From the NCBI GenBank assembly GCA_963725645.1, contig CAVRZD010000006.1, forward strand, positions 434,001-498,000: 64,000 bases of DNA. The letters are read 5' to 3'. Of the stretch, positions 1 to 10,447 are shown piece after piece. Under the pieces are notes generated by a model that was not told where the DNA came from, searched no databases, and saw only the letters and a list, made by a program, of their open reading frames with translations. The stretch comes from JALYZC01 sp963725645. Its GTDB lineage: Bacteria; Actinomycetota; Thermoleophilia; Solirubrobacterales; Solirubrobacteraceae. The position numbers and the translations under genes were made by a program. The first letter of the stretch is position 1. Each line of letters opens with the position of its first letter.

Positions 1-1675
<1,675 letters not shown>

Positions 1676-1679
<4 letters not shown>

Positions 1680-2209
1680 GCGCGAGTGCCGGTCGCCAGG
1701 GCTCGCGCCCAGCGCTCGAGCTCGGCGACGTGCTCGGCGGTGATGCCGGTCGTCGACTCCGCCGTCAGCAGGAGCGTGGGCCCCGGACGCCGCCGGGCCC
1801 ACTCCCGGCAGCCGTCGTGGTCGTCGTCGATCCACGCAAGCGGCCGGCGCGGCCCCGCGTGCGCCTCGATCGCGTCGAGCTTCCAGTGGCGCTCCGCCCA
1901 TCCCGGGGCGCCGGCGAAGACGAGGTGGGGAAGGGGGCCCGGCAGGCCCAGCGCCGCGGGCAGGTACTCGTTGGCGCGCTCCTCCCAGCCGGTGCACCAG
2001 ACGAGCTCGTAGGCCCCCGATAGCCGACGCAGGTGGTCGCCGGCGGCGGCCGAAAGGTAGTGCAGGATCCCGTCGACCGTGAGGAACGCGCCCGCTGGAC
2101 GTTCGTCCGGTGTGAACCCGAACAGCGAGATCACGCCGTCGACATCCACCAGGAGCAGAGGTTTTGTTCGATTTGCAGCCATTTTCAAGTGACCATCGTT
2201 ACGCGACAC
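1676..2209 (-). CDS. HAD-superfamily-like hydrolase, small
   Basis: Predicted HAD-fold protein of 177 aa. Motif I is seen as LLLVDVDGVISLFG near residue 19, followed by a WCTGWEERAN segment (motif-II-like) and LAWIDDDHDG (motif-IV-like acidic cluster). Such proteins are often annotated as 'HAD domain in Swiss Army knife RNA repair proteins', but the substrate cannot be read from the sequence. The listed start is GTG at 2209, preceded by AAAGAGA. An ATG at 2182 is an alternative that would remove nine residues. The gene is convergent with rpoC, the stops overlapping by 4 bp. It is the first of the non-ribosomal genes between rpoC and rpsL. Confidence 0.75.
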
Positions 2210-2329
2210 ATCTCTTTATGGCCCGCTAGGTTTCCCCGCTACCGTCGGGGGCATCAAGCGGGACGCCGGCATGACCGATAGCACACGCATCGGGAACGCC
2301 GCAGGCCCCGGCGGCCCAGTTCTCATCTC

Positions 2330-3205
2330 ATGACGCTTCAGCTCGGCATCTTCATGGCGCTCGCGTGCGCCTTCGCGACGAACCTCGGGTTCCTCTACAA
2401 GTACCGGGGGGCCAGCGCCGCGGCGTCGGTGGACATCCGCCACCCGGTCCGCTCCGCCGGCTCGCTGTTCGGGTCGAAGTGGTTCGCCATCGGGATGCTC
2501 GTGGCGACCGGCGCGTGGGGCTTCCACGTGGCTGCGCTGGCGCTCGCGCCGATGAGCGTGGTCCAGGTGGTCCTGTCCGGCGGCGTCGTGCTCCTCGCCG
2601 TGATGGCCGAGCGCCTGTTCGGGCTCGAGGTCGGGTTCCGGCAGTGGGCCGGCGTGGCCTTCACCGCCCTCGGGTTGATCCTGCTCGCCGTGACCCTCCC
2701 GAAGACCGGCGGCTCGCACTCCCAGTTCTCCCTGGCCGGCATGATCGCCTTCGAAGGCGGCCTGGTCGGGGCCGGCGGCCTGCTGATCATGGGCCCCCGC
2801 CTCGGCGGGCCGGTCGAGCACCACGGGATGATGCTCGGCGCCGCCGCGGGCATCCTCTTCGGCGTCTCCGACATCGCGATCAAGGCCATCACGGGGGTCG
2901 TCGGCGACGTCGGCATCGTGGCGGGCTTCCTCAGCCCGTGGACGCTGACCGCCGTGGTCGCCTCGGTCGCCGGCTTCTACGCGTCGGCCCGCGGGCTGCA
3001 GGACGGCGAGGCCGTCCCCGTGATCGCGGTCACCGGCACGGCGGCGAACGTGGCCGGCATCGCCGGCGGGATCATCGTCTTCGGCGACCCGATGCCCGGC
3101 GACCCGATCGGGATCGTCGTCCAGGTCGCCGCCTTCCTGATGGTCTGCGCCGCCGCCGCCCTGACGCCCGCGCCGGTGCGGGCGGTCGGGCACGCGCAGG
3201 CCTAG
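2330..3205 (+). CDS. DMT-superfamily (EamA/NIPA-like) membrane transporter
   Basis: Integral membrane protein of 291 aa with about nine hydrophobic segments of 18-22 residues, spread over the whole length and joined by short loops (for example LGIFMALACAFATNLGFLYK at the N-terminus and VVQVAAFLMVCAAAALTPAP at the C-terminus). Gly/Ala-rich helices and internal duplication are typical of the drug/metabolite transporter superfamily. Similar actinobacterial proteins are annotated as EamA or magnesium-transporter-NIPA-like. The transported solute is unknown. It is convergent with the alpha/beta hydrolase downstream, with stops overlapping by 4 bp. No clear Shine-Dalgarno is seen; a TACCGT box lies about 85 bp upstream at 2240-2245. 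Confidence 0.8.
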   Translation: MTLQLGIFMALACAFATNLGFLYKYRGASAAASVDIRHPVRSAGSLFGSKWFAIGMLVATGAWGFHVAALALAPMSVVQVVLSGGVVLLAVMAERLFGLEVGFRQWAGVAFTALGLILLAVTLPKTGGSHSQFSLAGMIAFEGGLVGAGGLLIMGPRLGGPVEHHGMMLGAAAGILFGVSDIAIKAITGVVGDVGIVAGFLSPWTLTAVVASVAGFYASARGLQDGEAVPVIAVTGTAANVAGIAGGIIVFGDPMPGDPIGIVVQVAAFLMVCAAAALTPAPVRAVGHAQA

Positions 3206-3984
3206 CCTCCGCTTCCCTCGAGCAGCACCCGCGCGACGAGCGGCGGGTCGTCGGAGAAGGGAACGTGCCCGCAACCGGGCAGGCTGACGTGCCGTGCCTC
3301 GGGCCGCCGCATGCGGGCGCGGGCTGCCTGCCGCGGGATCAGGAGACGGTCGCGCGTGCCCCAGGCGATCGTCACCGGGACGTCGAGCGCCTCCGTCCAC
3401 TGGTACGAGGCGACGAGCGAGTCCCGGACCTCGGGCGCGAACCCGGGGCACAGGGCGAGGTTGCGGGCGGCCTCGACGGCGTCGTCCGCCCCCATCCGCC
3501 AGGGACGCCCCGAGAGCTGGGACGAGAGCAGCGTGCGTCCGATCGCGTTGGACAGCAGCGGGCGCGCGGCGGGGAGCAGCGCACGCGCGAGCGCGCGCGT
3601 GAGGCGCAGCGAGGCGCGGCAGTACGCCGCCTCGCGCGCCGTCCAGAAGCCGATCGGCGAGATCGCCGTGACCGAGCGCGCCCGGCCGAGCAGGCCGAGC
3701 TCGTAGGCGACCCCGCCGCCGAGCGAGAAGCCGGCGACGTGGGCGTCCGGGAGCCCCAGCCGGTCCAGCAGCGTGGCGACGGCCTGGGCGAACGCCCGCG
3801 GCGTGTGCGGCGCGGCTGCGGGAAGCGGCGCCGAGTCGCCGAACCCGGGCAGGTCGGGCGCGATCACGTCGCGACGCGCCTCCAGCGACTCCAGCACGGG
3901 TCCGAACGCCTGCCACTGGCTGCCGGTCCCGTGGACGAGGACGAGCGGCTCTCCGGCGCCGGCGCGGTGGTGGGCGAGCTCCAT
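3202..3984 (-). CDS. alpha/beta-fold hydrolase
   Basis: Predicted alpha/beta hydrolase of 260 aa, a usual length for the family. The oxyanion-hole segment LVLVHGTGSQW is at residues 14-24. The nucleophile elbow GFSLGGG places Ser87. The acid is probably the Asp in WGTRDRLLI near residue 212, and the His is in GCGHVPFSDDP near residue 240. The three catalytic residues are in the expected order, so the enzyme looks intact. Substrate is unknown; sequence style resembles pimeloyl-ester or lactone hydrolases, but that is not a firm assignment. It is encoded opposite to its neighbours and overlaps the DMT transporter stop by 4 bp. Confidence 0.88.
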   Translation of the reverse strand: MELAHHRAGAGEPLVLVHGTGSQWQAFGPVLESLEARRDVIAPDLPGFGDSAPLPAAAPHTPRAFAQAVATLLDRLGLPDAHVAGFSLGGGVAYELGLLGRARSVTAISPIGFWTAREAAYCRASLRLTRALARALLPAARPLLSNAIGRTLLSSQLSGRPWRMGADDAVEAARNLALCPGFAPEVRDSLVASYQWTEALDVPVTIAWGTRDRLLIPRQAARARMRRPEARHVSLPGCGHVPFSDDPPLVARVLLEGSGG

Positions 3985-4080
3985 CGCCCGGCAGGCTAGA
4001 TCACCGTCGCCCGGGCCTCACGCCGGAGGTCCCGCCGGCGTTTGGTTGCTGTGAACATGATCGGCGACAGGAGCGAGACG

Positions 4081-4551
4081 ATGCTGTACACGACCATCGA
4101 CAGTCCGCTCGGGGAGCTGCTGCTGCTCGGCGACGACCAGGCGCTGCGCGGGCTGTACATGCAGGAGGCCCCGAACCCCGTGGCGATTCAGCCCGGATGG
4201 CGAGCGAACGACGGCGCCTTCGCGGACGTGCGCCGGCAGCTCGCCGAGTACTTCGCGGGCCAGCGCACGGCCTTCGACGTGCCGCTCGCGGCTGACGGCA
4301 CGCCGTTCCAGCGTGCGGTGTGGCGTGGCCTGCAGGCCATCCCCTACGGCGAGACCTTCAGCTACGGCGCGCTCGCCCGGCGCATCGGCCGGCCCTCGGC
4401 CGTGCGCGCCGTCGGCCTGGCCAACGGACGCAACCCGATCGCCGTGATCGTTCCCTGCCACCGCGTCATCGGCGCCGACGGCACGCTCACCGGCTACGGC
4501 GGGGGGATCGAGCGCAAGCGGTTCCTGCTCGAGCTCGAGCGCCGCGGCTGA
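4081..4551 (+). CDS. ogt: methylated-DNA--protein-cysteine methyltransferase
   Basis: O6-alkylguanine-DNA alkyltransferase of 156 aa. It transfers alkyl groups from O6-methylguanine to its own cysteine in a suicide reaction. The acceptor motif PCHRVIG is present, preceded by the helix-turn-helix RPSAVRAVGLANGRNPIAV and followed by GYGGGIERKRFLLELE. All are hallmarks of the Ogt/MGMT family. The frame stays open upstream to a TTG at 4042. The ATG at 4081 is preferred because GGAG lies seven bases before it and because family members begin near SPLGELLL. It stands alone between the hydrolase and the aminotransferase module. Confidence 0.96.
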   Translation: MLYTTIDSPLGELLLLGDDQALRGLYMQEAPNPVAIQPGWRANDGAFADVRRQLAEYFAGQRTAFDVPLAADGTPFQRAVWRGLQAIPYGETFSYGALARRIGRPSAVRAVGLANGRNPIAVIVPCHRVIGADGTLTGYGGGIERKRFLLELERRG

Positions 4552-4629
4552 GCGGACGTACTCCAATTGGGCGCACCGGACGTCGTGAGACTGTCCGTGC
4601 GGAGCCTGGCGCCGCCTGTGACCGGGCGC

Positions 4630-4635
4630 TACCGT
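4630..4635 (+). promoter_or_regulatory. candidate -10 box (TACCGT) for the aminotransferase-pucR-ald operon
   Basis: The sequence GCGCTACCGTTATAC lies 45-50 bp before the aminotransferase ATG. The GCTACCRT form resembles the boxes found just upstream of rpsL and other genes here. No good -35 is visible. The call rests only on this resemblance. Confidence 0.3.
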
Positions 4636-4679
4636 TATACGGAGAGGCAAACGACGACCGCGAGGAGGCGGATCGCGCC

Positions 4680-6116
4680 ATGGCCACCACCGAGCACTCC
4701 GCCACCGCTCAGGGCAGTCTGCAGGAGCTCGCAAAGCGCCACCTGTGGATGCACTTCACGCGACTGGGCGCCTACGCGGACCACGACGTCCCGATCATCG
4801 TGCGCGGCGATGGCTGCCACGTCTACGACGAGCATGGCAACCGCTACTTCGACGGCCTGTCCGCGCTGTTCTGCGTGAACATCGGCCACGGCCGCGCCGA
4901 CGTCGCCCAGGCCGGCGCCGACCAGGCCCGCGAGCTGGGCTTCTACACCAACTGGTCCTACGCCCACCCGCGCGCGATCGAGTTGGCGGCGCGCGTGGCG
5001 TCGCTGGCCCCCGGCGACCTCAACCGCGTCTTCTTCACCAGCGGCGGCAGCGAGGCCGTCGAGTCCGCGCTCAAGCTCGCGCGCCAGTACCACAAGCTCA
5101 CCGGCAACCCGAACAAGACGAAGGTGATCGCGCGCGAGATCGCCTACCACGGCACCACGCTCGGGGCCCTGAGCGCCACCGGCATCACCGGGCTGCGCAC
5201 GCCGTTCGAGCCGCTCGCCCCCGGCGGCTGCCACGTGCCGAACACCAACCTCTACCGCATGCCCGCGGGCATGACGCCCGACGACTTCGCCGAGGCGATC
5301 GCCGACCGGATCGAGTTCGAGGGGCCCGAGACGGTGGCCGCCGTGATCCTCGAGCCGGTGCAGAACGCCGGCGGCTGCTTCACGCCGCCCGACGGCTACT
5401 TCCAGCGCGTGCGCGAGATCTGCGACGAGAACGACGTGCTGTTCATCTCCGACGAGGTGATCTGCTCCTGGGGCCGCCTGGGCGAGTACTTCGGCGCCGA
5501 CCGCTACGGCTACGAGCCGGACATCATCACGACGGCGAAGGGCATCACGAGCGCCTACGCCGCGATGGGCGCCGCGATCGTCTCGGACCGGGTGGCCGCG
5601 CCGTTCCTGGAGGGGACGAACACGTTCATGCACGGCATCACGTTCGCCGGCCATCCGATCGCCGCCGCGGTGGCGATGGCCAACCTCGACGTCTTCGAGC
5701 GCGAGGGGATCATCGACAACGTGCGCGAGAACGAGCCGGTCTTCCGCGCCGCGCTGGAGTCGCTGCGCGACATCCCGATCGTCGGCGACGTCCGCGGCGC
5801 CGGGTACTTCCAGGCGATCGAGCTGGTGAAGGATCGCGAGACAAAGGCGTCGTTCGACGTGGACGAGTCCGAGACGCTCCTGCGCGGCTTCCTGTCCGGC
5901 GAGCTGTTCAAGCGCGGGCTCATCTGCCGGGCGGACGACCGCGGCGACCCGGTGATCCAGCTCTCGCCGCCCCTGATCGCGGGCCCGGCGGAGTTCGACG
6001 AGATCGTCGGCATCCTGCGCCCCGTCCTCGAGGAGGCGTCCGAGCGCATGCACTGCCAGGGCGAACCCGAACCGCCTGATCCGGGTAGTGCGACTGTCGG
6101 ACGGCGCGCCGGCTGA
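4680..6116 (+). CDS. class-III (omega) pyridoxal-phosphate aminotransferase
   Basis: Pyridoxal-phosphate omega-aminotransferase of 478 aa, class III fold. Seen: SGGSEAVESALKLARQY (residues 121-137, phosphate-binding turn), SDEV with Asp258 contacting the pyridine nitrogen, and TTAKGIT with Lys287 as the internal aldimine lysine. ATG at 4680 is chosen because GAGGAGG lies nine bases upstream, although the frame is open further 5'. The family includes taurine, beta-alanine, putrescine and pyruvate-dependent aminotransferases; the amine donor cannot be decided. It heads a tight cluster with a PucR regulator, a saccharopine-dehydrogenase-like enzyme and alanine dehydrogenase. That suggests nitrogen released onto pyruvate as alanine is recovered by Ald (inference). 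Confidence 0.93.
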   Translation: MATTEHSATAQGSLQELAKRHLWMHFTRLGAYADHDVPIIVRGDGCHVYDEHGNRYFDGLSALFCVNIGHGRADVAQAGADQARELGFYTNWSYAHPRAIELAARVASLAPGDLNRVFFTSGGSEAVESALKLARQYHKLTGNPNKTKVIAREIAYHGTTLGALSATGITGLRTPFEPLAPGGCHVPNTNLYRMPAGMTPDDFAEAIADRIEFEGPETVAAVILEPVQNAGGCFTPPDGYFQRVREICDENDVLFISDEVICSWGRLGEYFGADRYGYEPDIITTAKGITSAYAAMGAAIVSDRVAAPFLEGTNTFMHGITFAGHPIAAAVAMANLDVFEREGIIDNVRENEPVFRAALESLRDIPIVGDVRGAGYFQAIELVKDRETKASFDVDESETLLRGFLSGELFKRGLICRADDRGDPVIQLSPPLIAGPAEFDEIVGILRPVLEEASERMHCQGEPEPPDPGSATVGRRAG

Positions 6117-6126
6117 CGAGAATCGA

Positions 6127-7767
6127 ATGCTCACGCTGGCCGAGCTGCTGCGTGACCTCGACCTCGGCCTGCTGGCCGGCGAGTCCAACGCGGACGCGCC
6201 CGTGCGCTGGGTCCACATCTCCGAACTGCTCGACCCGACCCCGTGGCTGTCAGGCGGCGAGCTGTTGCTGACCACCGGGATGCAGCTGGAGAGCGCCAAG
6301 CGCCAGCGGGAATTCGTCGCCCGTCTCGCCGACCACCAGCTCGCCGGGCTCGGCGTGGGCACCGGGTTCGCGCACGCCGAGATCCCCGCGCCACTCCTGA
6401 AGGTCGCCGCCGAGCGCGACTTCCCCGTGTTCGAGGTGCCGTACGACGTGCCGTTCATCGCCCTGACCGAGAAGGCCTTCGCGCGGCTCGTCAACGAGCA
6501 GTACGCGGTGCTCCAGCGCAGCATCGCCGCGCACGAGCGGCTCGAGCGAATCGTGCTCGCCGAGCGCGGGCTCGACGCCGTGGTCGGGGCGCTGTCGACG
6601 CTGATCGGCGGCGCCGCGATGGTGTTCGATCAGCGCGGCGAGCCGATCGTCTCGCGCGCGTTCCGCAAGCCGATCGGCGACGGCGTCGTGACGGCCCTCT
6701 CCCGCGAGCTGCGGTCGCGCGGGCGCGCCGGCCAGCGCCGGGGATTCGTGCCCAACGATCCGGCGCTCGGGGACGGCGCGATCGCGCTGCCGATCGCGAC
6801 CGGCGGCGCGGCGGCACCGAACGGCAACCCGCCGCAGGCATGGCTGGTGGCGGCGAAGGACGGCGGCGGCCTGACCGAGTTCGACCGCCTCACGCTGCAC
6901 CAGGCCGTCACGATCGTCGCGCTGGAACTGCTGCGCCGCCGGGTCGCGGAGGAGACCGAGCGGCGCCTGGCCGGCGACGTGCTGTCCGAACTGGTCGCCG
7001 GCGAGGTCGGCGGCCGCGAGCTGGCCCGCCGGCTCGAGCCCTTCGGGATCGGCGAACGAACCTGCGCCATCGTGCTCGCTCCCGGACCCAACCGCGCGGT
7101 GGCGGTCGAGGCGGCTCTCGGAGCCGCCGTGCGGGAGGAGATGGACGCGGGCCTCGTGGCCGCCCACGGCGCGCTGGTGTGCGCGCTGCTGCCGGCGGGG
7201 GAGGAGGGCGAGGAGGACCTCTTCGCCCTGGCCGAGCGCGTGACCGAGCGCCTGCCCGCCGGCGACGATGCCGAGCCGCTGCGCGCCGGCGCCGGCCGCG
7301 CCGTGCCCGCGGGCGAGGCGCGGCGCTCCTACCACGAGGCGCGCTGCGCGCTCGAGGCCAGCGGGTTCGCGAGCGCGGCGCGGGCGGCCGACGGCAACGG
7401 CGACGGCGGCGAGCCCGAGAACGGCGGGTCGCGCCCCGGCCGGCTGGCGACGTATCGCGACCTCGGCTCCTTCCAGCTCCTGCTCTCCCTGCAGGACGAC
7501 GACGCGCTGCGGCTGTTCTGCGACTCCATCCTCGGCCCGATCGAGACCTCCGACGGCCACTACGGCGACGAGCTGATGCGCTCGCTGGAGGCGTTCATCG
7601 AGTGCAACGGGCAGTGGGAGCGCGCGGCGCAGCGTTTGTACTGCCACCGCCACACGCTGCGCTACCGCATTCGCAAGGTCGAGGAGCTCACCGGCCGCGA
7701 CCTCGCCAACGCGCGGGACCGGATCGAGTTCTGGCTCGCGCTCCGCGGTCGGGAGCTGGCGCGGTGA
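6127..7767 (+). CDS. PucR-family transcriptional regulator
   Basis: Regulator of 546 aa with the PucR architecture. The N-terminal purine-catabolism-regulator-like domain spans roughly residues 1-125 (LTLAELLRDLDLGLLAGESN, WLSGGELLLTTGMQL). A central GGDEF-like/CdaR region follows, and the C-terminal PucR helix-turn-helix lies around CHRHTLRYRIRKVEELTG. The frame is open from a GTG at 6088 inside the preceding gene. The ATG at 6127, 11 bp after the aminotransferase stop, gives the usual family start MLTLAELL. Its place between the aminotransferase and the dehydrogenases suggests it is the local regulator, sensing the pathway substrate or intermediate (inference). A Gly-Asp-rich linker near residues 420-435 is unusual but in frame. 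Confidence 0.93.
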   Translation: MLTLAELLRDLDLGLLAGESNADAPVRWVHISELLDPTPWLSGGELLLTTGMQLESAKRQREFVARLADHQLAGLGVGTGFAHAEIPAPLLKVAAERDFPVFEVPYDVPFIALTEKAFARLVNEQYAVLQRSIAAHERLERIVLAERGLDAVVGALSTLIGGAAMVFDQRGEPIVSRAFRKPIGDGVVTALSRELRSRGRAGQRRGFVPNDPALGDGAIALPIATGGAAAPNGNPPQAWLVAAKDGGGLTEFDRLTLHQAVTIVALELLRRRVAEETERRLAGDVLSELVAGEVGGRELARRLEPFGIGERTCAIVLAPGPNRAVAVEAALGAAVREEMDAGLVAAHGALVCALLPAGEEGEEDLFALAERVTERLPAGDDAEPLRAGAGRAVPAGEARRSYHEARCALEASGFASAARAADGNGDGGEPENGGSRPGRLATYRDLGSFQLLLSLQDDDALRLFCDSILGPIETSDGHYGDELMRSLEAFIECNGQWERAAQRLYCHRHTLRYRIRKVEELTGRDLANARDRIEFWLALRGRELAR

Positions 7768-8873
7768 GGGTCGCGGTGCTGGGCGCGGGCGGCACCATCG
7801 CGCCCGCGCTGGTGCGCGACCTGGCGGAGTCCGCCGAGGTCGACGGCCTCACCCTGCTCGACATGGACGGTGCGCGCGCCCGCGCCGTGGCGGAGGTCCA
7901 CGGCGGGGCGAACGCGACCGCAGCGGCGGTGGACGCGTCCGATCCGCAGGCGCTCACGCTCGCGCTCGAGGGCTGCGGCCTGCTCGTCAACGCGGCGTCC
8001 TACCGGGTGAACCTCCGCGCGATGGACGCGTCCATCGCCGCCGGCTGTGGCTACGTCGACCTCGGCGGCCTCTACCACGTCACCGCGCAGCAGCTCGAGC
8101 GCTCCGACGAGCTCGCCGAGCGCGGCCTGCTCGCGGTGCTCGGGGTCGGCGCCGGCCCGGGCAAGACCAATGTGATGGCGGCGCGCGCCGCGCGCGAGCT
8201 CGACCGCGTCATCCGCGTGCGCTGCTCATCGGCGGGCTTTGACGCCGACCCGCCGCCGGGCCTGGCCGCGCCCTACGCGATCCGGACGCTGCTCGACGAG
8301 CTGACGGTTCCGCCGACCGTGATGCGCCAAGGGGTCGCGAAGGAGATCGCGCCCATGACCGACGGCGGCGTGGTCGCCTTCCCCGAGCCGGTCGGTGAGC
8401 GTCCATCCCTCTACACGCTGCACTCGGAGGTGCTCACGCTGCCGGACAGCCTGTCGGCGCAGGAGGCGGACTTCCGGCTCGCGCTCGGCCCGGGGGTGCT
8501 CGACAACCTCATGCCGCTGATCGGCCGGCCGGCCGAGGAGATCGCCGCACTGCGCCCGCAGCCGCCGTCGGCGAGGACCTACTCCGCACAGCACGTGGCC
8601 GTGGAGGGGGAGAAGGACGGCGCGCACACCGAGGTGACGATGACCGCCCTGACCGTGCCCCACGAGGCCTGGGGCCTGGGCGGCGGCATCATCTCGACCG
8701 CGTCGGTGGCCGCCGCGGCGGTGCGCCTGTACGCGGGCGGCCGCCTGCCCTACGTCGGCGCGCTGCCGCCGGAGCGCTGCCTCGAGCCCGAGGCGCTGTT
8801 CGAGCAGCTGGAGGCGCGCGGCTGCACGATCGAGCTGCAAGTTCGCCAAGTGACGCAAAGCGAGGCCAGATGA
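7764..8873 (+). CDS. saccharopine dehydrogenase-like NAD(P)-binding protein
   Basis: Protein of 369 aa with an N-terminal Rossmann fold (VAVLGAGGTIAPALVRDL, residues 3-20) and the layout of saccharopine/lysine dehydrogenase-like oxidoreductases, including GYVDLGGLYHVT and GAGPGKTNVMAARAAREL. Family members act on amino acids with a secondary amine or on carboxynorspermidine; the exact reaction is not readable here. GTG start at 7764 overlaps the pucR stop as GTGA, and its own stop overlaps the ald start as ATGA, so translation is coupled. With the aminotransferase and Ald it could form a lysine or pipecolate-type degradation route. This is inference from context only. Confidence 0.88.
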   Translation: MRVAVLGAGGTIAPALVRDLAESAEVDGLTLLDMDGARARAVAEVHGGANATAAAVDASDPQALTLALEGCGLLVNAASYRVNLRAMDASIAAGCGYVDLGGLYHVTAQQLERSDELAERGLLAVLGVGAGPGKTNVMAARAARELDRVIRVRCSSAGFDADPPPGLAAPYAIRTLLDELTVPPTVMRQGVAKEIAPMTDGGVVAFPEPVGERPSLYTLHSEVLTLPDSLSAQEADFRLALGPGVLDNLMPLIGRPAEEIAALRPQPPSARTYSAQHVAVEGEKDGAHTEVTMTALTVPHEAWGLGGGIISTASVAAAAVRLYAGGRLPYVGALPPERCLEPEALFEQLEARGCTIELQVRQVTQSEAR

Positions 8874-10006
8874 CCACGAAGATCGGCGTTCCCACCGAGA
8901 TCAAGGCCGACGAGTACCGCGTCGCCATCACGCCCGCGGGCGTGCGCGAGCTCGTGGACGCGGGCCACGAGGTGTTCATCGAGCGGGGCGCGGGGGAGGG
9001 CTCGGCGATCGTCGACGAGGACTACGAGGCCCAGGGCGCGGTGATCGTCCCCACCGCGGAGGAGGTGTTCGGCGAGGCGGACCTGATCATCGGGGTCAAG
9101 GAGCCCCAACCCGAGGAGGTCGCCCTGCTCGAGCCCCACCACACGCTGTTCACCTACCTCCACCTCGCTCCCGCGCCGGAGCTCACCAAGGGGCTGGCCG
9201 ACAGCGGGGCGACCTGCATCGCCTACGAGACGGTCGAGGACCGCGACGGCCGGCTGCCGCTGCTCGCGCCGATGTCGGAGGTCGCCGGCAAGATCGCCAC
9301 GCAGGCCGGCGCCTTCATGCTCGAGAAGCCGCTCGGCGGCCGCGGGATCCTGCTCGGCGGCGTGCCGGGGGTCGCGGCCGCCAACGTGATGGTGATCGGC
9401 GGCGGGGTCGTCGGGATGAACGCCGCCTTCATCGCGATCGGCATGGAGGCCGACGTGTTCGTCTACGACCGCAACATCGACCGCCTGCGCGAGCTGGACA
9501 TCATCTTCGGCGGCCGCTGCTCCACCTGCTACGCCTCCACGCTGGAGATCGAGCAGCGCCTGTCCGAGGCCGACCTGGTCATCGGGGCGGTGCTGATCCA
9601 CGGGGCGCGGGCGCCGCGGGTCATCGCCCGCGACCAGCTCGAGCTGATGAAGCGGGGCGCGGTGCTGGTCGACGTCTCGATCGACCAGGGGGGCTGCTTC
9701 GAGACGTCGCGGCCGACGACCCACTCCGACCCGACCTACGAGGTCGACGGCATCGGCCACTACTGCGTGACCAACATGCCCGGCGCGACGCCGATCACCT
9801 CGACCTACGCGCTCACGAACGCGACCCTCCCGTACCTGCTCGACCTGGCGAACCTCGGCCTGCGGGCGGCGGTGACCGGCAACCCCGGGCTGGCCCGGGG
9901 GGTGAACGTCGCCGGCGGGCACATCACCTACGCGCCGGTGGCCGAGGCGGTCGGGCTGCCGTACACGCCGTTGGACGAGGCGGTCACGGCGAGCGGCGCC
10001 GCGTGA
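8870..10006 (+). CDS. ald: alanine dehydrogenase
   Basis: NAD-dependent alanine dehydrogenase of 378 aa (reversible L-alanine to pyruvate plus ammonia). The N-terminal signature KIGVPTEIKADEYRVAITPA is near-invariant in Ald. The NAD-binding GGGVVG motif (VMVIGGGVVGMNAAF) lies near residue 175. Length and motifs match the hexameric Ald family, so it appears intact. The start overlaps the upstream stop by 4 bp (ATGA). As last gene of the module it can regenerate pyruvate from the alanine made by pyruvate-dependent transamination, which fits a catabolic role. rpsL follows 37 bp later and has its own -10-like box, so co-transcription is not required. Confidence 0.96.
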   Translation: MTTKIGVPTEIKADEYRVAITPAGVRELVDAGHEVFIERGAGEGSAIVDEDYEAQGAVIVPTAEEVFGEADLIIGVKEPQPEEVALLEPHHTLFTYLHLAPAPELTKGLADSGATCIAYETVEDRDGRLPLLAPMSEVAGKIATQAGAFMLEKPLGGRGILLGGVPGVAAANVMVIGGGVVGMNAAFIAIGMEADVFVYDRNIDRLRELDIIFGGRCSTCYASTLEIEQRLSEADLVIGAVLIHGARAPRVIARDQLELMKRGAVLVDVSIDQGGCFETSRPTTHSDPTYEVDGIGHYCVTNMPGATPITSTYALTNATLPYLLDLANLGLRAAVTGNPGLARGVNVAGGHITYAPVAEAVGLPYTPLDEAVTASGAA

Positions 10007-10024
10007 GAGCGGCCCGCCGCCCGC

Positions 10025-10033
10025 TGCTACCAT
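10025..10033 (+). promoter_or_regulatory. extended -10 promoter element of rpsL (TGCTACCAT)
   Basis: TGC-TACCAT ends 10 bp before the rpsL ATG. A transcript from it would have almost no leader. The same TGC-TAYCMT pattern precedes fusA (11593) and rpmJ (28286). No -35 match is evident. Confidence 0.5.
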
Positions 10034-10043
10034 CACGCGCCGC

Positions 10044-10439
10044 ATGCCGACCACCAGTCAGCTGATCCGCAAGGGGCGCAAGTCGCCGACCAAGAAGGTC
10101 ACGACGCCGGGCCTGAAGTCCGGCAAGGGCCGCAAGAAGAAGGTCGCAGCGCCCCAGCGGCGCGGGGTCTGCACGCGCGTGTACACGATCACCCCGAAGA
10201 AGCCGAACTCGGCGCTGCGCAAGGTCGCGCGCGTGCGCCTCACCAACGGCATGGAGATCGGCGCGTACATCCCCGGCGAGGGCCACAACCTGCAGGAGCA
10301 CTCGGTCGTGCTGGTCCGCGGCGGCCGCGTCAAGGACCTGCCGGGCTTCCGCTACAAGGTGGTCCGCGGCACGCTCGACGCCTCCGGCGTGAGCGACCGC
10401 AAGAAGGCCCGCTCGCAGTACGGCGTGAAGGCCAGGTAG
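10044..10439 (+). CDS. rpsL: 30S ribosomal protein S12
   Basis: Decoding-centre protein S12, 131 aa. Seen: PQRRGVCTRVYTITPKKPNSALRK with the streptomycin-interaction lysine in TPKKPNS, and the second loop GRVKDLPGFRYK. Both loops have the drug-sensitive residues. The segment between about residues 19 and 36 (TTPGLKSGKGRKKKVAAP) is longer than in typical actinobacterial S12 and resembles the insertion in Firmicutes. First gene of the str cluster here, separated from rpoC by about 8.4 kb of other genes. No Shine-Dalgarno is visible, which fits leaderless expression from the box at 10025. Confidence 0.98.
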   Translation: MPTTSQLIRKGRKSPTKKVTTPGLKSGKGRKKKVAAPQRRGVCTRVYTITPKKPNSALRKVARVRLTNGMEIGAYIPGEGHNLQEHSVVLVRGGRVKDLPGFRYKVVRGTLDASGVSDRKKARSQYGVKAR

Positions 10440-10447
10440 GGAGGCTC

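Noticed and set aside
2216..3916. 566-aa minus-strand frame opposite the DMT transporter and hydrolase
   Set aside because: Arg/Ala/Gly/Asp-rich shadow typical of GC-rich antisense frames. The plus-strand transporter has a coherent membrane pattern.
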